Of a stretch of DNA of 64,000 nt, positions 1-8,803 are shown piece by piece. Numbering within the stretch: the stretch's first letter is position 1; every line of letters begins with the position of its first letter. Source of the DNA: CP2-2F sp034436355 (GTDB taxonomy: Bacteria > Chloroflexota > Anaerolineae > Aggregatilineales > UBA2796); NCBI GenBank assembly GCA_034436355.1, contig DAOTVQ010000044.1:1-64000 (forward strand), given 5' to 3'. The notes beneath the pieces are model-generated. The model was not told the DNA's origin. It made no database searches and worked only from the letters and a program-made list of their open reading frames with translations. The position numbers and the translations under genes are program-made.

Positions 1-1
1 G

Positions 2-586
2 CATGTTGTCAATTTGGATGGTGCGCTTTCAGAGGCGAATGACAACGAGGCGATCCTAGAGGCGCTGGCACTTGCCGATGTGCAAGTGCAGTTCGGCGGC
101 GGCTTGCGTACCCTTGAAGATGTGCAGCGTGCCTTTGATAAGGGTGCGGCACGGGTGGTACTTGGCACGCTCGCCGTTGAGCATCCGCAGCATGTGGCAG
201 CCATGATTGCACGGTGGGGCGCTGAAGCAATCGCCGTAGCGCTTGATGCACGCGATGGGCAAGTCGTGACGCACGGCTGGCAGCGTGCGACGGGTGTTTC
301 CGCCATAGAGATGGGCAAACTGTTATTCACTGAAGGTGTGCGGCACGCCCTCTATACCGATGTGAGCCGTGACGGTGAGCTGATCGGCGTCAATGTTGAG
401 GCGACGGTGCAGCTTGCCCGTGAAACAGGCTTGCAGGTGATCGCCTCTGGCGGCGTGACCGCGCTGGGCGAGATCATTGCGCTGCGTGATGATGGCGCAG
501 TGGCGGGCGTCATTCTTGGGACGGCACTCTACGAAGGATTGATTGATCTGGCTGAGGCAATTCGCCTCGCAGAAACGGAAGACTAG
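2..586 (+). CDS. hisA: HisA, ProFAR isomerase (5' end outside window)
   Basis: This is the C-terminal part of 1-(5-phosphoribosyl)-5-[(5-phosphoribosylamino)methylideneamino]imidazole-4-carboxamide isomerase, a (beta/alpha)8 barrel of histidine biosynthesis. The reading frame is open from base 2 and begins HVVNLDGALSE, which normally lies near the active-site region of HisA, so the true start is upstream of the window. Visible signatures are QFGGGLRTLEDV, VVLGTLAVEHP, the catalytic-side YTDVSRDGELIGVN, and the phosphate-binding segment QVIASGGVTALGEI. The gene ends 7 bases before hisF, and hisF overlaps hisI, so the three form an operon. Only the missing 5' end limits the call. Confidence 0.96.
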   Translation, partial: HVVNLDGALSEANDNEAILEALALADVQVQFGGGLRTLEDVQRAFDKGAARVVLGTLAVEHPQHVAAMIARWGAEAIAVALDARDGQVVTHGWQRATGVSAIEMGKLLFTEGVRHALYTDVSRDGELIGVNVEATVQLARETGLQVIASGGVTALGEIIALRDDGAVAGVILGTALYEGLIDLAEAIRLAETED

Positions 587-593
587 CCTAATT

Positions 594-1382
594 ATGCTGG
601 CGAAACGCATTATTCCGTGCCTTGATGTGAAAGATGGGCGCGTTGTGAAGGGCGTTAATTTCGTGAACCTTGCCGATGCCGGCGATCCGGTGGAGCAGGC
701 ACAAGTCTATGACCGCGAAGGCGCCGATGAGCTGGTGCTGCTCGACATTACGGCATCGGTAGAGCGCCGCAACACCATGCTAGGCATTGTGGAGCGCATC
801 GCCGATGAGATTTACATCCCGTTTTGCGTGGGTGGCGGCATCCGCACGGTGGAGGACATTCGCGCCACACTGCGCGCCGGCGCCGATAAAATCTCGTTGA
901 ACAGCGCGGCGGTGCGCCAGCCTAACCTTGTCACGGAAGGCGCACTGCACTTTGGCAGCCAATGTATTGTGGTCGCCATTGATCCGCGTTGGGTGAACGG
1001 GCGTTGGGAAGTCCATATTGATGGTGGGCGCGTGCCTACAGGTTTAGACGCCATCCAGTGGGCGCGCAAAGTGGAGGAACTCGGCGCGGGTGAACTCCTG
1101 CTGACCAGCATGGATCGAGACGGCACGCAGAACGGCTACGATATTCCGTTGACACGTGCCATCGCTGAAGCCGTCAGCATCCCGGTGATCGCCTCAGGCG
1201 GCGCGGGCAAAGTGGAACATTTCGCCGAAGCACTGACCAATGGCAGCGCTGATGCAGCCTTGGCAGCCAGCTTGTTCCACTACCGCCAAGTGAGCATCGC
1301 AGCCGTCAAGCAGCACCTACGCGATCAGGGTATTCCCGTGCGCTTTGGCGAAGGACAATCCGTTGAGGGTATTTTTGCATGA
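594..1382 (+). CDS. hisF: HisF, imidazole glycerol phosphate synthase cyclase subunit
   Basis: The gene encodes the 262-residue cyclase subunit that converts PRFAR plus HisH-derived ammonia into imidazole glycerol phosphate and AICAR. The start MLAKRIIPCLDVKDGR is the canonical HisF N-terminus, so the ATG at 594 is preferred over an upstream in-frame extension. The catalytic aspartates sit where expected: Asp11 in CLDVKDG and Asp130 in VVAIDPRW. Phosphate-binding motifs FCVGGGIRT and PVIASGGAGKVEHF are intact, and the length is usual for the family. Its last bases overlap the start of hisI (ATGA), which implies translational coupling. The glutaminase partner HisH is not in the window. Confidence 0.98.
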   Translation: MLAKRIIPCLDVKDGRVVKGVNFVNLADAGDPVEQAQVYDREGADELVLLDITASVERRNTMLGIVERIADEIYIPFCVGGGIRTVEDIRATLRAGADKISLNSAAVRQPNLVTEGALHFGSQCIVVAIDPRWVNGRWEVHIDGGRVPTGLDAIQWARKVEELGAGELLLTSMDRDGTQNGYDIPLTRAIAEAVSIPVIASGGAGKVEHFAEALTNGSADAALAASLFHYRQVSIAAVKQHLRDQGIPVRFGEGQSVEGIFA

Positions 1383-1720
1383 GCGCCCTTGAGCGAGTGC
1401 TGCCACATTTGCGCTTTGATGAGCGCGGCTTGATCACGGCAATTGTGCAAGATGCCGAGACGCGGCAAGTGCTAATGGTGGCGTGGATGAATGCCGATGC
1501 ACTGCGCCTGACGGTGAGCAGTGGTGAGGCGCACTTTTGGAGCAGAAGCCGTAACGCACTCTGGCACAAAGGCGCCACCAGCGGGCATACCATGCAGGTG
1601 CGCGAGATCCGCGTTGATTGCGATGCAGACACGCTGCTGCTGTTGGTGATTCCGAAGGGCGCTGCCTGCCACACTGGCGCGGTGTCGTGCTTTTTCCGCC
1701 GCCTTGACGAGGTGGACTAA
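1379..1720 (+). CDS. hisI: HisI, phosphoribosyl-AMP cyclohydrolase
   Basis: This 113-residue protein opens the adenine ring of phosphoribosyl-AMP in histidine biosynthesis. It carries the family signatures FWSRSRNALWHKGATSG, the metal-binding DCDADTLL and GAACHTGAVSCFF. It is the monofunctional cyclohydrolase only: there is no C-terminal HisE pyrophosphohydrolase domain, so HisE must be encoded elsewhere. The ATG overlaps the hisF stop by four bases. About 150 bases without a gene follow, holding only a weak promoter candidate (TAAACT at 1850-1855) for the next gene. Confidence 0.97.
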   Translation: MSALERVLPHLRFDERGLITAIVQDAETRQVLMVAWMNADALRLTVSSGEAHFWSRSRNALWHKGATSGHTMQVREIRVDCDADTLLLLVIPKGAACHTGAVSCFFRRLDEVD

Positions 1721-1870
1721 ACAGGCTCGCAGCAGGCTTGGGCGAAACGCTGTTTTTGTGGTATTTTCAAACTTGAAGGGCAAAACAGCAGCACGCCTTG
1801 CGCTCGCCACGCAGCCATCGAAATAATGCTGTGCGTCTTCCAAAAGTGCTAAACTATTGCGAGGTGTCTC

Positions 1871-3319
1871 TTGACGACACGACCCTTTCAATTCTTCTGC
1901 GTGCATGGGCATTACTACCAGCCACCACGCGGCAACCCCATCACTGGGCATATCGGCTTTGAGCCAGAGGCAGGCGATTACCGCAACTGGAATGAGCGCA
2001 TCACCGCAGAGGCGTACCGTCCAAACGCGGAGATTGGCAACTTTGATCGCATCAGCTTTGATTTGGGCGAGCCACTGCTCAGCTGGCTGCGCCGCCGTTC
2101 ATCGGAAACTTATCAGCGCATCCTAAGCGCTGATCGCAACCATTTAGCGGCGAAAAAGGTGGGCAATGCGGTTGGCAGCGTGTTTCACCATGCCATTTTG
2201 CCGCTGCTGAAGCGCCGTGATAAGCGCACGCTGCTCTACTGGGGCAGTGCCGCCTTTCAGCACCACTTTGGGCGCAAAGCGGAAGGCGTTTGGTTGCCGG
2301 AGATGGCGGTAGACCTCGAAACGCTTCAAATGGTTGAGGCAGCCGGGTATCGCTATACAATCCTCTCGCAAGGGCAGATCAACGAGCCTATCGAGAATGG
2401 CGGGCCCTTTTGGGTAGACCTTGAAAATGGGCGTAAATTGGCGGTGTTCGTCCGTAACGACGAACTCTCGAACGACCTCTCCTTCAACGTGAGTGCAGCC
2501 GGTGGCGCCGGGCATTGGGCGCGCAATAAACTTGGCGTGCGGCGCGCCAAAGGCGGCTTGACCTTAGTGGCAGTCGGCGGCGAGACGTTTGGGCATCATC
2601 ATCTGGGCGAGGAGCGCTTTTTGCACTGGCTGCTGGCGCACGAGGCACGCGCCGTCGGCTACCGCATCGTCACCCTGAACGAATATTTGAACATCTTTGA
2701 GCCAACCGAGACGATCACCGTGAAGCCGTTCACTGCCTACGGTGCGCGCAGCGTCTCGGATTGGTCGCTTGGCTGGAAGGGCTACCTGCTGCGCGCCTTC
2801 GATCACTTGAATGCTGCCCTCGATGAACTGTACCTTGACGTGCTGAGTCCGTTGAATGTGAATGTGTGGTGGCTGCGGGATTTATACGTGAATGTGTGGC
2901 TGAAGCATCAGACGGGCAGCGAGTTCCTTGCCGAATTTGCCACTAAGCTGACCAGTGAGCAAGAATCACGCATTTTGACCATGCTCAACGCGCAGTTCTA
3001 CATGGCGAAAAGCTACACCAGCAACAGCCTAGAACCTGCACGCTTTGATAGCCCTGAAACGCGCTTTGGCATTGCCAACGCTGCGCTCGTTGTGAAGTTG
3101 GTGGAGCAGGCAAGTGGCGAACGGCTTGGCAGCACGCTGCGAAACAACCTGCTGCTGGTGCAAGATGCGATCAGCGGCTTGAACGGCGCACAGGTCTACG
3201 ACAGCGTGCTAGAAGAGTTCAAGATCAGCGAAGTGATGCCTGCCACCAGCATCGAGCCTGTGCCAGAGACGGATGAAGCGGCAGCCGAAACGCCTTCCCC
3301 TGCCACAGATCAGGCATAA
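1871..3319 (+). CDS. GH57-family glycoside hydrolase-like protein
   Basis: This 482-residue protein resembles the DUF3536-associated branch of glycoside hydrolase family 57. The N-terminus has the signature FCVHGHYYQPPRGNP, and GVWLPEMAVDLETL matches the region that holds the nucleophile Glu. The motif usually written DGETFGHH reads GGETFGHHH here, so the Asp expected as acid/base is Gly236. The protein is also much shorter than two-domain GH57-DUF3536 proteins (roughly 800 residues from memory). A TTG start is chosen because GAGGTG lies five bases upstream and the protein then begins just before the conserved motif. The glucan substrate, if any, cannot be inferred. Its 3' end converges with the amidase gene eight bases away. 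Confidence 0.75.
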   Translation: MTTRPFQFFCVHGHYYQPPRGNPITGHIGFEPEAGDYRNWNERITAEAYRPNAEIGNFDRISFDLGEPLLSWLRRRSSETYQRILSADRNHLAAKKVGNAVGSVFHHAILPLLKRRDKRTLLYWGSAAFQHHFGRKAEGVWLPEMAVDLETLQMVEAAGYRYTILSQGQINEPIENGGPFWVDLENGRKLAVFVRNDELSNDLSFNVSAAGGAGHWARNKLGVRRAKGGLTLVAVGGETFGHHHLGEERFLHWLLAHEARAVGYRIVTLNEYLNIFEPTETITVKPFTAYGARSVSDWSLGWKGYLLRAFDHLNAALDELYLDVLSPLNVNVWWLRDLYVNVWLKHQTGSEFLAEFATKLTSEQESRILTMLNAQFYMAKSYTSNSLEPARFDSPETRFGIANAALVVKLVEQASGERLGSTLRNNLLLVQDAISGLNGAQVYDSVLEEFKISEVMPATSIEPVPETDEAAAETPSPATDQA

Positions 3320-3327
3320 GGCAGCGC

Positions 3328-4155
3328 TCAGCAGCAACCTGCGCCCATCCGCTGGGATTGCACTTTGGGCGGCGCATAGCCGCCTGTGCCGCGCTGCAAA
3401 GCAAGGCTTTCGCTCAGAATGCCGATGTATGGACGCATATTCCTGCCGGGGCAGACTGTGGTTGGGTTGAATTCGTAATGCCCGGCAATATGCGTCAGGC
3501 GATAGGCGCTTTTAAGCCAGTAAAGCAGCCGTTGCAATGCCACCACTTGCGCGCTGCTGGGCGCCTCCTGCTCAAAGTTGCCCATCAGCACAATGCCTAG
3601 CGAGCCGGTGTTATAGCCCGCCACGCTGGCGCCGCGCACACGAATATCGCGCCCTTCGTAGACTTTGCCCGCGCCGTCAATGCCAAAGTGATAGCCAATA
3701 TCTGCCCAGTGCCGCGTGTTGCGGTGAATATCCTGCAAGGCGCGCATTGTGCCGCTATCACGCAGGACGGGAAAACTGTGGTGAATGACAGCGGTTGTGT
3801 AGATAGCTGCCAGATCGCCGCTGTAGACGAACCAACCCGTCGGATTTTCCGCGCTGGCACAGCCAAATTCCTCAGCGGCGGTGTGGTCAGGTGGCAGGGC
3901 GTTCCACGCCGAACGCGGTATCACCTCTGGCGGCAGCGGTGGCACAGTCGGCGTGAGGTTAGGCGTAGGGTGCGCGGTAGCTGTGGGCAGCAATGCGGTG
4001 CCTTCGGCACGGCGCGCCAAAAATGCTAACAAGCCGCCAAGGCTGCACACGCCGCCGGCTGCAATGCCACCCAAGCCCACCAGCCATGCCAGCATCTCGC
4101 GGCGTGAGATCGGCTTGGCGTTAGGGTGTGGGCGGCGCGGTGATCTGCGCTGCAC
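3328..4155 (-). CDS. Membrane-anchored N-acetylmuramoyl-L-alanine amidase (PGRP/Amidase_2)
   Basis: The product is a 275-residue peptidoglycan amidase that would cleave the bond between MurNAc and L-Ala outside the membrane. An N-terminal twin-arginine-like segment (ISRREMLAWLVGLGG) is followed by a hydrophobic stretch that serves as signal or anchor. A Pro/Thr-rich linker then leads to the amidase domain at about residues 90-265. The expected zinc ligands are visible: His in AVIHHSFP, His in IAGHYEFNP and Cys in TTVCPGRN. The start is GTG, with GAAGG upstream and only six bases after the stop of the sensor-kinase gene, so the two are probably co-transcribed. Pairing with a GAF kinase may hint at envelope sensing, but that is inference. 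Confidence 0.85.
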   Translation of the reverse strand: MQRRSPRRPHPNAKPISRREMLAWLVGLGGIAAGGVCSLGGLLAFLARRAEGTALLPTATAHPTPNLTPTVPPLPPEVIPRSAWNALPPDHTAAEEFGCASAENPTGWFVYSGDLAAIYTTAVIHHSFPVLRDSGTMRALQDIHRNTRHWADIGYHFGIDGAGKVYEGRDIRVRGASVAGYNTGSLGIVLMGNFEQEAPSSAQVVALQRLLYWLKSAYRLTHIAGHYEFNPTTVCPGRNMRPYIGILSESLALQRGTGGYAPPKVQSQRMGAGCC

Positions 4156-4161
4156 AAATGC

Positions 4162-6903
4162 CTAACCTTCTGCCCGTTCGCTGACGGGCAAACTGATCCG
4201 AAAGACAGTCCCCTGACCCGGCGCGCTCTCCACGCTGATGCGCCCACCTGCCTGTGTGATAATCTGTTTGCAGATGTACAAGCCTAAGCCCGTGCCTTCG
4301 CCCGCTGGCTTGGTTGTGAAGAACGGCTCAAAAATGTTATCACGCACCTCCGACGGAATGCCGCTGCCATTATCCCAGACCAACACATCCAGCGCATCAT
4401 ACGAACGCCGTGAAATGATGCCCATCGCAGCATCAGGGCGATTGTTGAGTGCATCACGAGCGTTCATCAGCAAGTTAAGCCACACATCCTCAAAATGCCC
4501 GCTTTGGGCGCGGATGAAGCTGGGCGGATCGCGCTCTAATTCGACCTCAAGCTGCACGCCGCCGCGCCCTAAATGCGTCGAGATCAGGTCAAGCGTGTTC
4601 TGAATGGTCTGATGTACATTGACCCAGATCGGCTTATCTTCGGGATTGGCGCGGCGCGCCGTGCTGAGTAAGCGTTTGACCACCGTGTGGGCGCGCTGCC
4701 CTGAACGGTTGATCGCCATCACAGACTCGTATTCGAGCGAGTCTTCGGGCAAATCGCGCATCAGCAGTTCAGAATCAGCAAGGATGGTGGTCAATGGATT
4801 GTTGATTTGGTGCGCCACCACAGCCGCCAACTCGCCCATAGTGGAAAGGCGCGCTGCCTGCACCAAGCTGGCTTGGGTCTGCTTCAGGTTGAGCAGACTG
4901 CGTTCCAGATCGCGGTAGAGCCGTGCGTTTTCGATGGCGGTGGCAGCCTGCGCGATGAGCGCCGTAGCAAGGCTGATCTCGTCTTCGTGAAAGGTGCGCG
5001 GCTCATACATATCGCAGACCATGAACATGCCACCCACCTTGCCCTTGATCAGCAACGGCAAGCACAACATGGATTGCGCGCCATAGGTTGCCAGCAAGTC
5101 GCGCAGTGGCTCGGAAAGGTTGGGCTGCCGCACATGGCAGTTCACCCACGGCTCGCCCTGAAAAATTGGCACAATCTCAACGGGGACGTAGCTTTCCTCC
5201 GGGCGCGGCGTCTCTAAGAATTCCGCCGTGCCATACTGCACCAAGCGCAAAAGCTGCTCATCTTCGGTGAAGATGCTCAGCACCAACCAATCAGCTTGCG
5301 CCTCGTTCAAAATCTCTTGTGCTAGGCTGAAAATCTCAGCGGAGGGGCGCACGTTGGGCTGTGCGCGTAAGGTGGCGTTCGGCAGCAAGCGCAAGCGCGC
5401 ATAAATTTCGGCAGCAAGCCCGCGAATGCGCGCACGGATTTCAGAGGTGGGCGATTCTGAGGGCAGGCGGGTGCGGTGAAAGAGGTCAATCACGCCGAAC
5501 GGCTTGCTGTTGCCAATCCGCAAGGGCAGCACAGTTAGGCGGATAGCCCCCACTTGGCGCAGCAATTGTAGTTCTGCAAAGAGCCGCGTGCCGCCTTGCT
5601 CGCGTGCTACCACGTAATAGCCATTCTGCTCGACGGCTTGGCGTAGCATTGGGCGCGCCTCTAGTGGTGTGCGTGTGGCACGGCTGGGCTGCCAAGCCGC
5701 CTGCCAGGCTTGCGAAAGCACAAACAGCTCATTTTCGGCAAGCACAGCCGTATCGCCGGGTGCGCTGTTGCGTTCGCCAGAGGCGATGGACGTGCGCTGC
5801 TTAATGAAACAGGCATCCACGTCAAGCGCCTTCAGAATTTGGCGTGCAATGGTGAGCATGACTTGCTGAAGGGCTAGGGTGGAATTGACAGCCATGCCAG
5901 CTTGCACTAAGGTTTCAAGGCGGCGGTTTTGCACCAACCGCTCCTGGTAAAGGCGTGCGTTCTCGATGGCAACGGCGGCGTGGGCTGCCAGATCGAGCAG
6001 CAATTCCTGATCCAACTTGCTGAACAGCTTGGTGCTGCGCCGATTGCTCACGCCTAGCACACCGATGGTCTGCCCTTTCAGGCGCATTGGCACATAGACT
6101 GCCGAACGGATGAAATACTCGGTCTTAACGCGCTGCAAGCCGCGATCATTGATTAGGATAGGCTCACCGCTGCGGTAAACACGCCCCACAATCGGCTCGT
6201 TGTTCCTGATCCGAAAGTTGGTGGCGTGTGATTCATCCAAGCCTTTCATGGCGCGCAGATAGAGCGCTTCATCTTCGGCATCCGGCAGCAGCAGCAGGCT
6301 TTCTTCGGCGTTGGTCAGCGTGGCGGCTGCTTCGACGACCTGATTGAGCACCTGATCAAGGTCTAGCACGGCGGCAATGGCGCGCCCTAGCTCTGAAAGT
6401 GTGCGGAGGGCAGCCAACTGCTTGCGCTGTTCATCAATGGTGCGCGTGCGGAGGGTTGGTTCCTCAAGAAAATCGGGATCAACGCTGCTGGCGTCTTGCG
6501 TTTCGCGCAGGATGGGGTTGGTGGCGGTGCGCGTGGCGCGTTTGGGCGCAAAATACTGCCCAATGTTGGCGATCCGTTCGCCGCTGAGCTGCTGAGCAAT
6601 GGTTGCTAAGACTTGCTCAATATCCTCACCTAGCTCATTCAAGAGTAGGACGGGCAGGCGTGAAAAGCTATGATGATCGCGTACATGCTCAAGGATACTG
6701 CGCCCATCGCGGTGGCGCATGGCAGGGTTCACCAACGCCACCGCGAAACGATCATGCCTAGCGGCAAGGGCATCGCCGCAGTTATAGGCGCTCTCCACCT
6801 CATAGCCGTTGTAGCGCAGCAGGTTTTTCCACTGCTCCACTCGGTCGGGGTCTTCCTCAACCAACAGAATACGTTTGGCGTTCAACTGTGAAAAGATGCT
6901 CAT
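4162..6903 (-). CDS. Multi-GAF sensor histidine kinase with degenerate N-terminal receiver
   Basis: This is a 913-residue soluble histidine kinase. Residues about 10-125 form a receiver-like domain (KRILLVEEDPD, then LVNPAMRHRDG) in which the phosphoacceptor Asp is Asn59. Three GAF-like regions follow at roughly 165-320, 330-500 and 525-665. The HisKA dimerisation helix carries the phosphoacceptor His in VVAHQINNPLTTILADSE, close to the NtrB-type H-box. The C-terminal ATPase has the N-box LNLLMNARDAL, G1 VWDNGSGIP and G2 GEGTGLGLYICKQII, so the kinase core looks active. There is no transmembrane segment, which implies a cytosolic signal. No dedicated response regulator is adjacent. The downstream amidase gene is six bases away. 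Confidence 0.9.
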   Translation of the reverse strand: MSIFSQLNAKRILLVEEDPDRVEQWKNLLRYNGYEVESAYNCGDALAARHDRFAVALVNPAMRHRDGRSILEHVRDHHSFSRLPVLLLNELGEDIEQVLATIAQQLSGERIANIGQYFAPKRATRTATNPILRETQDASSVDPDFLEEPTLRTRTIDEQRKQLAALRTLSELGRAIAAVLDLDQVLNQVVEAAATLTNAEESLLLLPDAEDEALYLRAMKGLDESHATNFRIRNNEPIVGRVYRSGEPILINDRGLQRVKTEYFIRSAVYVPMRLKGQTIGVLGVSNRRSTKLFSKLDQELLLDLAAHAAVAIENARLYQERLVQNRRLETLVQAGMAVNSTLALQQVMLTIARQILKALDVDACFIKQRTSIASGERNSAPGDTAVLAENELFVLSQAWQAAWQPSRATRTPLEARPMLRQAVEQNGYYVVAREQGGTRLFAELQLLRQVGAIRLTVLPLRIGNSKPFGVIDLFHRTRLPSESPTSEIRARIRGLAAEIYARLRLLPNATLRAQPNVRPSAEIFSLAQEILNEAQADWLVLSIFTEDEQLLRLVQYGTAEFLETPRPEESYVPVEIVPIFQGEPWVNCHVRQPNLSEPLRDLLATYGAQSMLCLPLLIKGKVGGMFMVCDMYEPRTFHEDEISLATALIAQAATAIENARLYRDLERSLLNLKQTQASLVQAARLSTMGELAAVVAHQINNPLTTILADSELLMRDLPEDSLEYESVMAINRSGQRAHTVVKRLLSTARRANPEDKPIWVNVHQTIQNTLDLISTHLGRGGVQLEVELERDPPSFIRAQSGHFEDVWLNLLMNARDALNNRPDAAMGIISRRSYDALDVLVWDNGSGIPSEVRDNIFEPFFTTKPAGEGTGLGLYICKQIITQAGGRISVESAPGQGTVFRISLPVSERAEG

Positions 6904-6934
6904 AAAGTGCGCTCACACGGCTAACTCATACGGT

Positions 6935-7606
6935 TTAATCGGGCAGGCTGAGGCGCGCACGGCGCTTGGCAAGATCGTCTTCGTCGGGTTTGGTGGGTGC
7001 AGGCTTGCTGGGTGTGGCGGGCGGGGTGGGCGGATCATCAGCGGGCGGCTTTGGGCGCGGCGCAAGGGTCTCTTCCACGCGCTCACGGACGCTTCGCAGC
7101 ACGTCGGCAAGGGCAGGCGTGCGCGTCGGGATGCTCTCTGGCAACGGCTCATCAAGCGGTGCGGCGGCAGCCATCTCAGCCGTGCGGCGCGCATCGGTCA
7201 CCATTGCCTCTAGGGTGTTGACCTGTTCCATCAGGTCGGCGGCGGCGTTGCGATAGCGTTCCAGAGTCTCGCTCTGGGTGCGGACGCGCTGCTCTAGGCG
7301 CTGCTTTTGGGTGATCAAGTAGCGCGCACGCGGCTCGTCATCTGCCTGAAGGGCGGCATCGGCTTGGCGCACATACTCAGCGATCTGGCGCTCCATGTCC
7401 TCAAGGCGTGCTTGGAGTGCCTCTTGCTGCGCGATGGCGTCATTCAGTTGTTTCCGCAGCGCGCTGATCTCACGATCAACCTCTTTGGGCGTGCCAAGTT
7501 TTTCCGGCGTGATGCGCGCCGCCGACGGGCGTTCGCCGCTGCCAGCCGTGAGGCTGTTCAAGCCTGCGCGCAGCAGCACATTGAGTTTCTCCAACAAGTC
7601 AGCCAT
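6935..7606 (-). CDS. PspA/IM30-like coiled-coil protein
   Basis: The 223-residue product begins MADLLEKLNVLLRAGLNSL, an amphipathic N-terminal helix like those with which PspA/IM30 proteins bind membranes. A long charged coiled coil follows at about residues 40-145, with many Glu/Gln/Arg heptads. The tail (about 150-223) is rich in Pro and Ala and ends basic, which is unlike E. coli PspA. It is first in a minus-strand group with the sensor kinase 31 bases downstream, so membrane-stress maintenance is plausible. The ATG at 7606 lacks a clear Shine-Dalgarno sequence. A palindrome sits in its upstream region and may be regulatory. Confidence 0.7.
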   Translation of the reverse strand: MADLLEKLNVLLRAGLNSLTAGSGERPSAARITPEKLGTPKEVDREISALRKQLNDAIAQQEALQARLEDMERQIAEYVRQADAALQADDEPRARYLITQKQRLEQRVRTQSETLERYRNAAADLMEQVNTLEAMVTDARRTAEMAAAAPLDEPLPESIPTRTPALADVLRSVRERVEETLAPRPKPPADDPPTPPATPSKPAPTKPDEDDLAKRRARLSLPD

Positions 7607-7906
7607 AAGCGGATCACTCTATTGAACGTATGCGGTTTTAGCAATCAGTCTGCTAATCTTAACGCAAAATGCCGCAGAGTAAAACAGGTGGGCGGGAGAG
7701 CGGTGGTGATAACCGAATGTGCGGCGGCACAGCCAACCGCTAGCCCTTTCCCCGCAAGCGGCGCGGTAAGGTTTACTGTCGCTCTTTCCCACTCCGCAGC
7801 CTTCCCTTGCTAATCACGAACAAATGTACTATGATTCAAGCGGCAAGGTCAACACATCTTGCGTTATAATCGGTATGGTTGGGTGAGCGTGCATAAAGGA
7901 AACGGC
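7607..7906. promoter_or_regulatory. Divergent intergenic region between pspA-like gene and nadK
   Basis: This 300-base stretch holds no credible gene. On the minus strand a promoter-like pair TTGCTA, 17 bases, TAGAGT ends nine bases before the pspA-like ATG, implying a very short leader. An inverted repeat TTAGCA-N7-TGCTAA at 7638-7656 overlaps its -35 box. On the plus strand TATAAT at 7865-7870 is a good -10 for nadK, with AAAGGA at 7895-7900 as ribosome binding site. I saw no terminator and no riboswitch-like structure by eye. Confidence 0.55.
7865..7870 (+). promoter_or_regulatory. -10 element of nadK
   Basis: A perfect TATAAT lies 36 bases upstream of the nadK ATG. No convincing -35 box is visible at 16-18 bases upstream. 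Its position argues against the more upstream in-frame TTG at 7859 as start codon. Confidence 0.6.
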
Positions 7907-8803
7907 ATGTTTGAGCGCGTGGGAATCTTAGGGCATCCGCTGCGCCCTGCAACGGGCGAAGTATGCAGTGCCGTCGCACAGAGCCTCACCACACGCGGCG
8001 TTTTGGCGTGGTGCAGCCCGTCTTGGGATGCCGAGTCCATCCGTCCGCTGGTTGCCGAATCCGATCTGGTGATCGCCATCGGCGGCGATGGCAGTATGCT
8101 GCGGGCGGCGCGTGTTTGCTCCCAGCATAATGTGCCTGTCTTTGGCATTAACGCGGGCTATCTCGGCTTTCTGACTGAGGCAAGCCTTGCCGATTGGGAT
8201 AACTTGCTCGGTGATCTGCTCAGCGGGCAGTACTGGATCGAGGAACGCTTGATGATCCATGCTGAGGCATGGCACGCTGAGGCGCTGATCGCCAGCGGTG
8301 ATGCCCTCAACGATGTGGTCATCAGCCGCGGCGCCGTTGCCAAAAGCGTGGTGTTGGATGCCTTCATTGATGGCGACTGGACGACGCAATATAACGCCGA
8401 CGGCTTGATCATCGCCACGCCGACAGGCTCTACAGCCTACGCGCTGGCAGTTGGCGGTCCGATCCTGCCGCCTACGCTCAAGAATATCCTTGTGGTGCCA
8501 GTGGCGCCGCACCTGACGTTAGATCGTCCGATTGTGTTGGCAGAAGGCGCTACCATCGAGGTGATCATCGCAGAGCGCACTGCCACCGATGTCACATTGA
8601 CCATTGACGGCGAAAGCCTGTGCAGCCTTGTGCCAAGTGATTCGGTGATTGTATATGCCAGTGAGCATGTCAGCCGTTTTGTGCGCCTGCGAGAGCGCAA
8701 TTACTTCTATCGTTCGCTGCTAGATCGCATGGAGCCGCGCCTTTCGCCGCGCCGAGAAGGTGCGCCGCAGCCGCGCCGACCCGATTTGGAGAAAAAAGCA
8801 TGA
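7907..8803 (+). CDS. nadK: NAD kinase
   Basis: This 298-residue enzyme phosphorylates NAD to NADP. The signatures are GGDGSMLRAAR (the GGDG ATP/metal motif), FGINAGYLGFL, and TPTGSTAYALAVGGPIL, all in the expected order. The ATG at 7907 is chosen because AAAGGA lies seven bases upstream and a TATAAT box lies between it and the upstream in-frame TTG. The C-terminal tail is basic and Pro-rich. Its stop overlaps the next start (ATGA), so nadK is translationally coupled to the B-box membrane protein, and recN and aroB follow in the same direction. Confidence 0.96.
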   Translation: MFERVGILGHPLRPATGEVCSAVAQSLTTRGVLAWCSPSWDAESIRPLVAESDLVIAIGGDGSMLRAARVCSQHNVPVFGINAGYLGFLTEASLADWDNLLGDLLSGQYWIEERLMIHAEAWHAEALIASGDALNDVVISRGAVAKSVVLDAFIDGDWTTQYNADGLIIATPTGSTAYALAVGGPILPPTLKNILVVPVAPHLTLDRPIVLAEGATIEVIIAERTATDVTLTIDGESLCSLVPSDSVIVYASEHVSRFVRLRERNYFYRSLLDRMEPRLSPRREGAPQPRRPDLEKKA

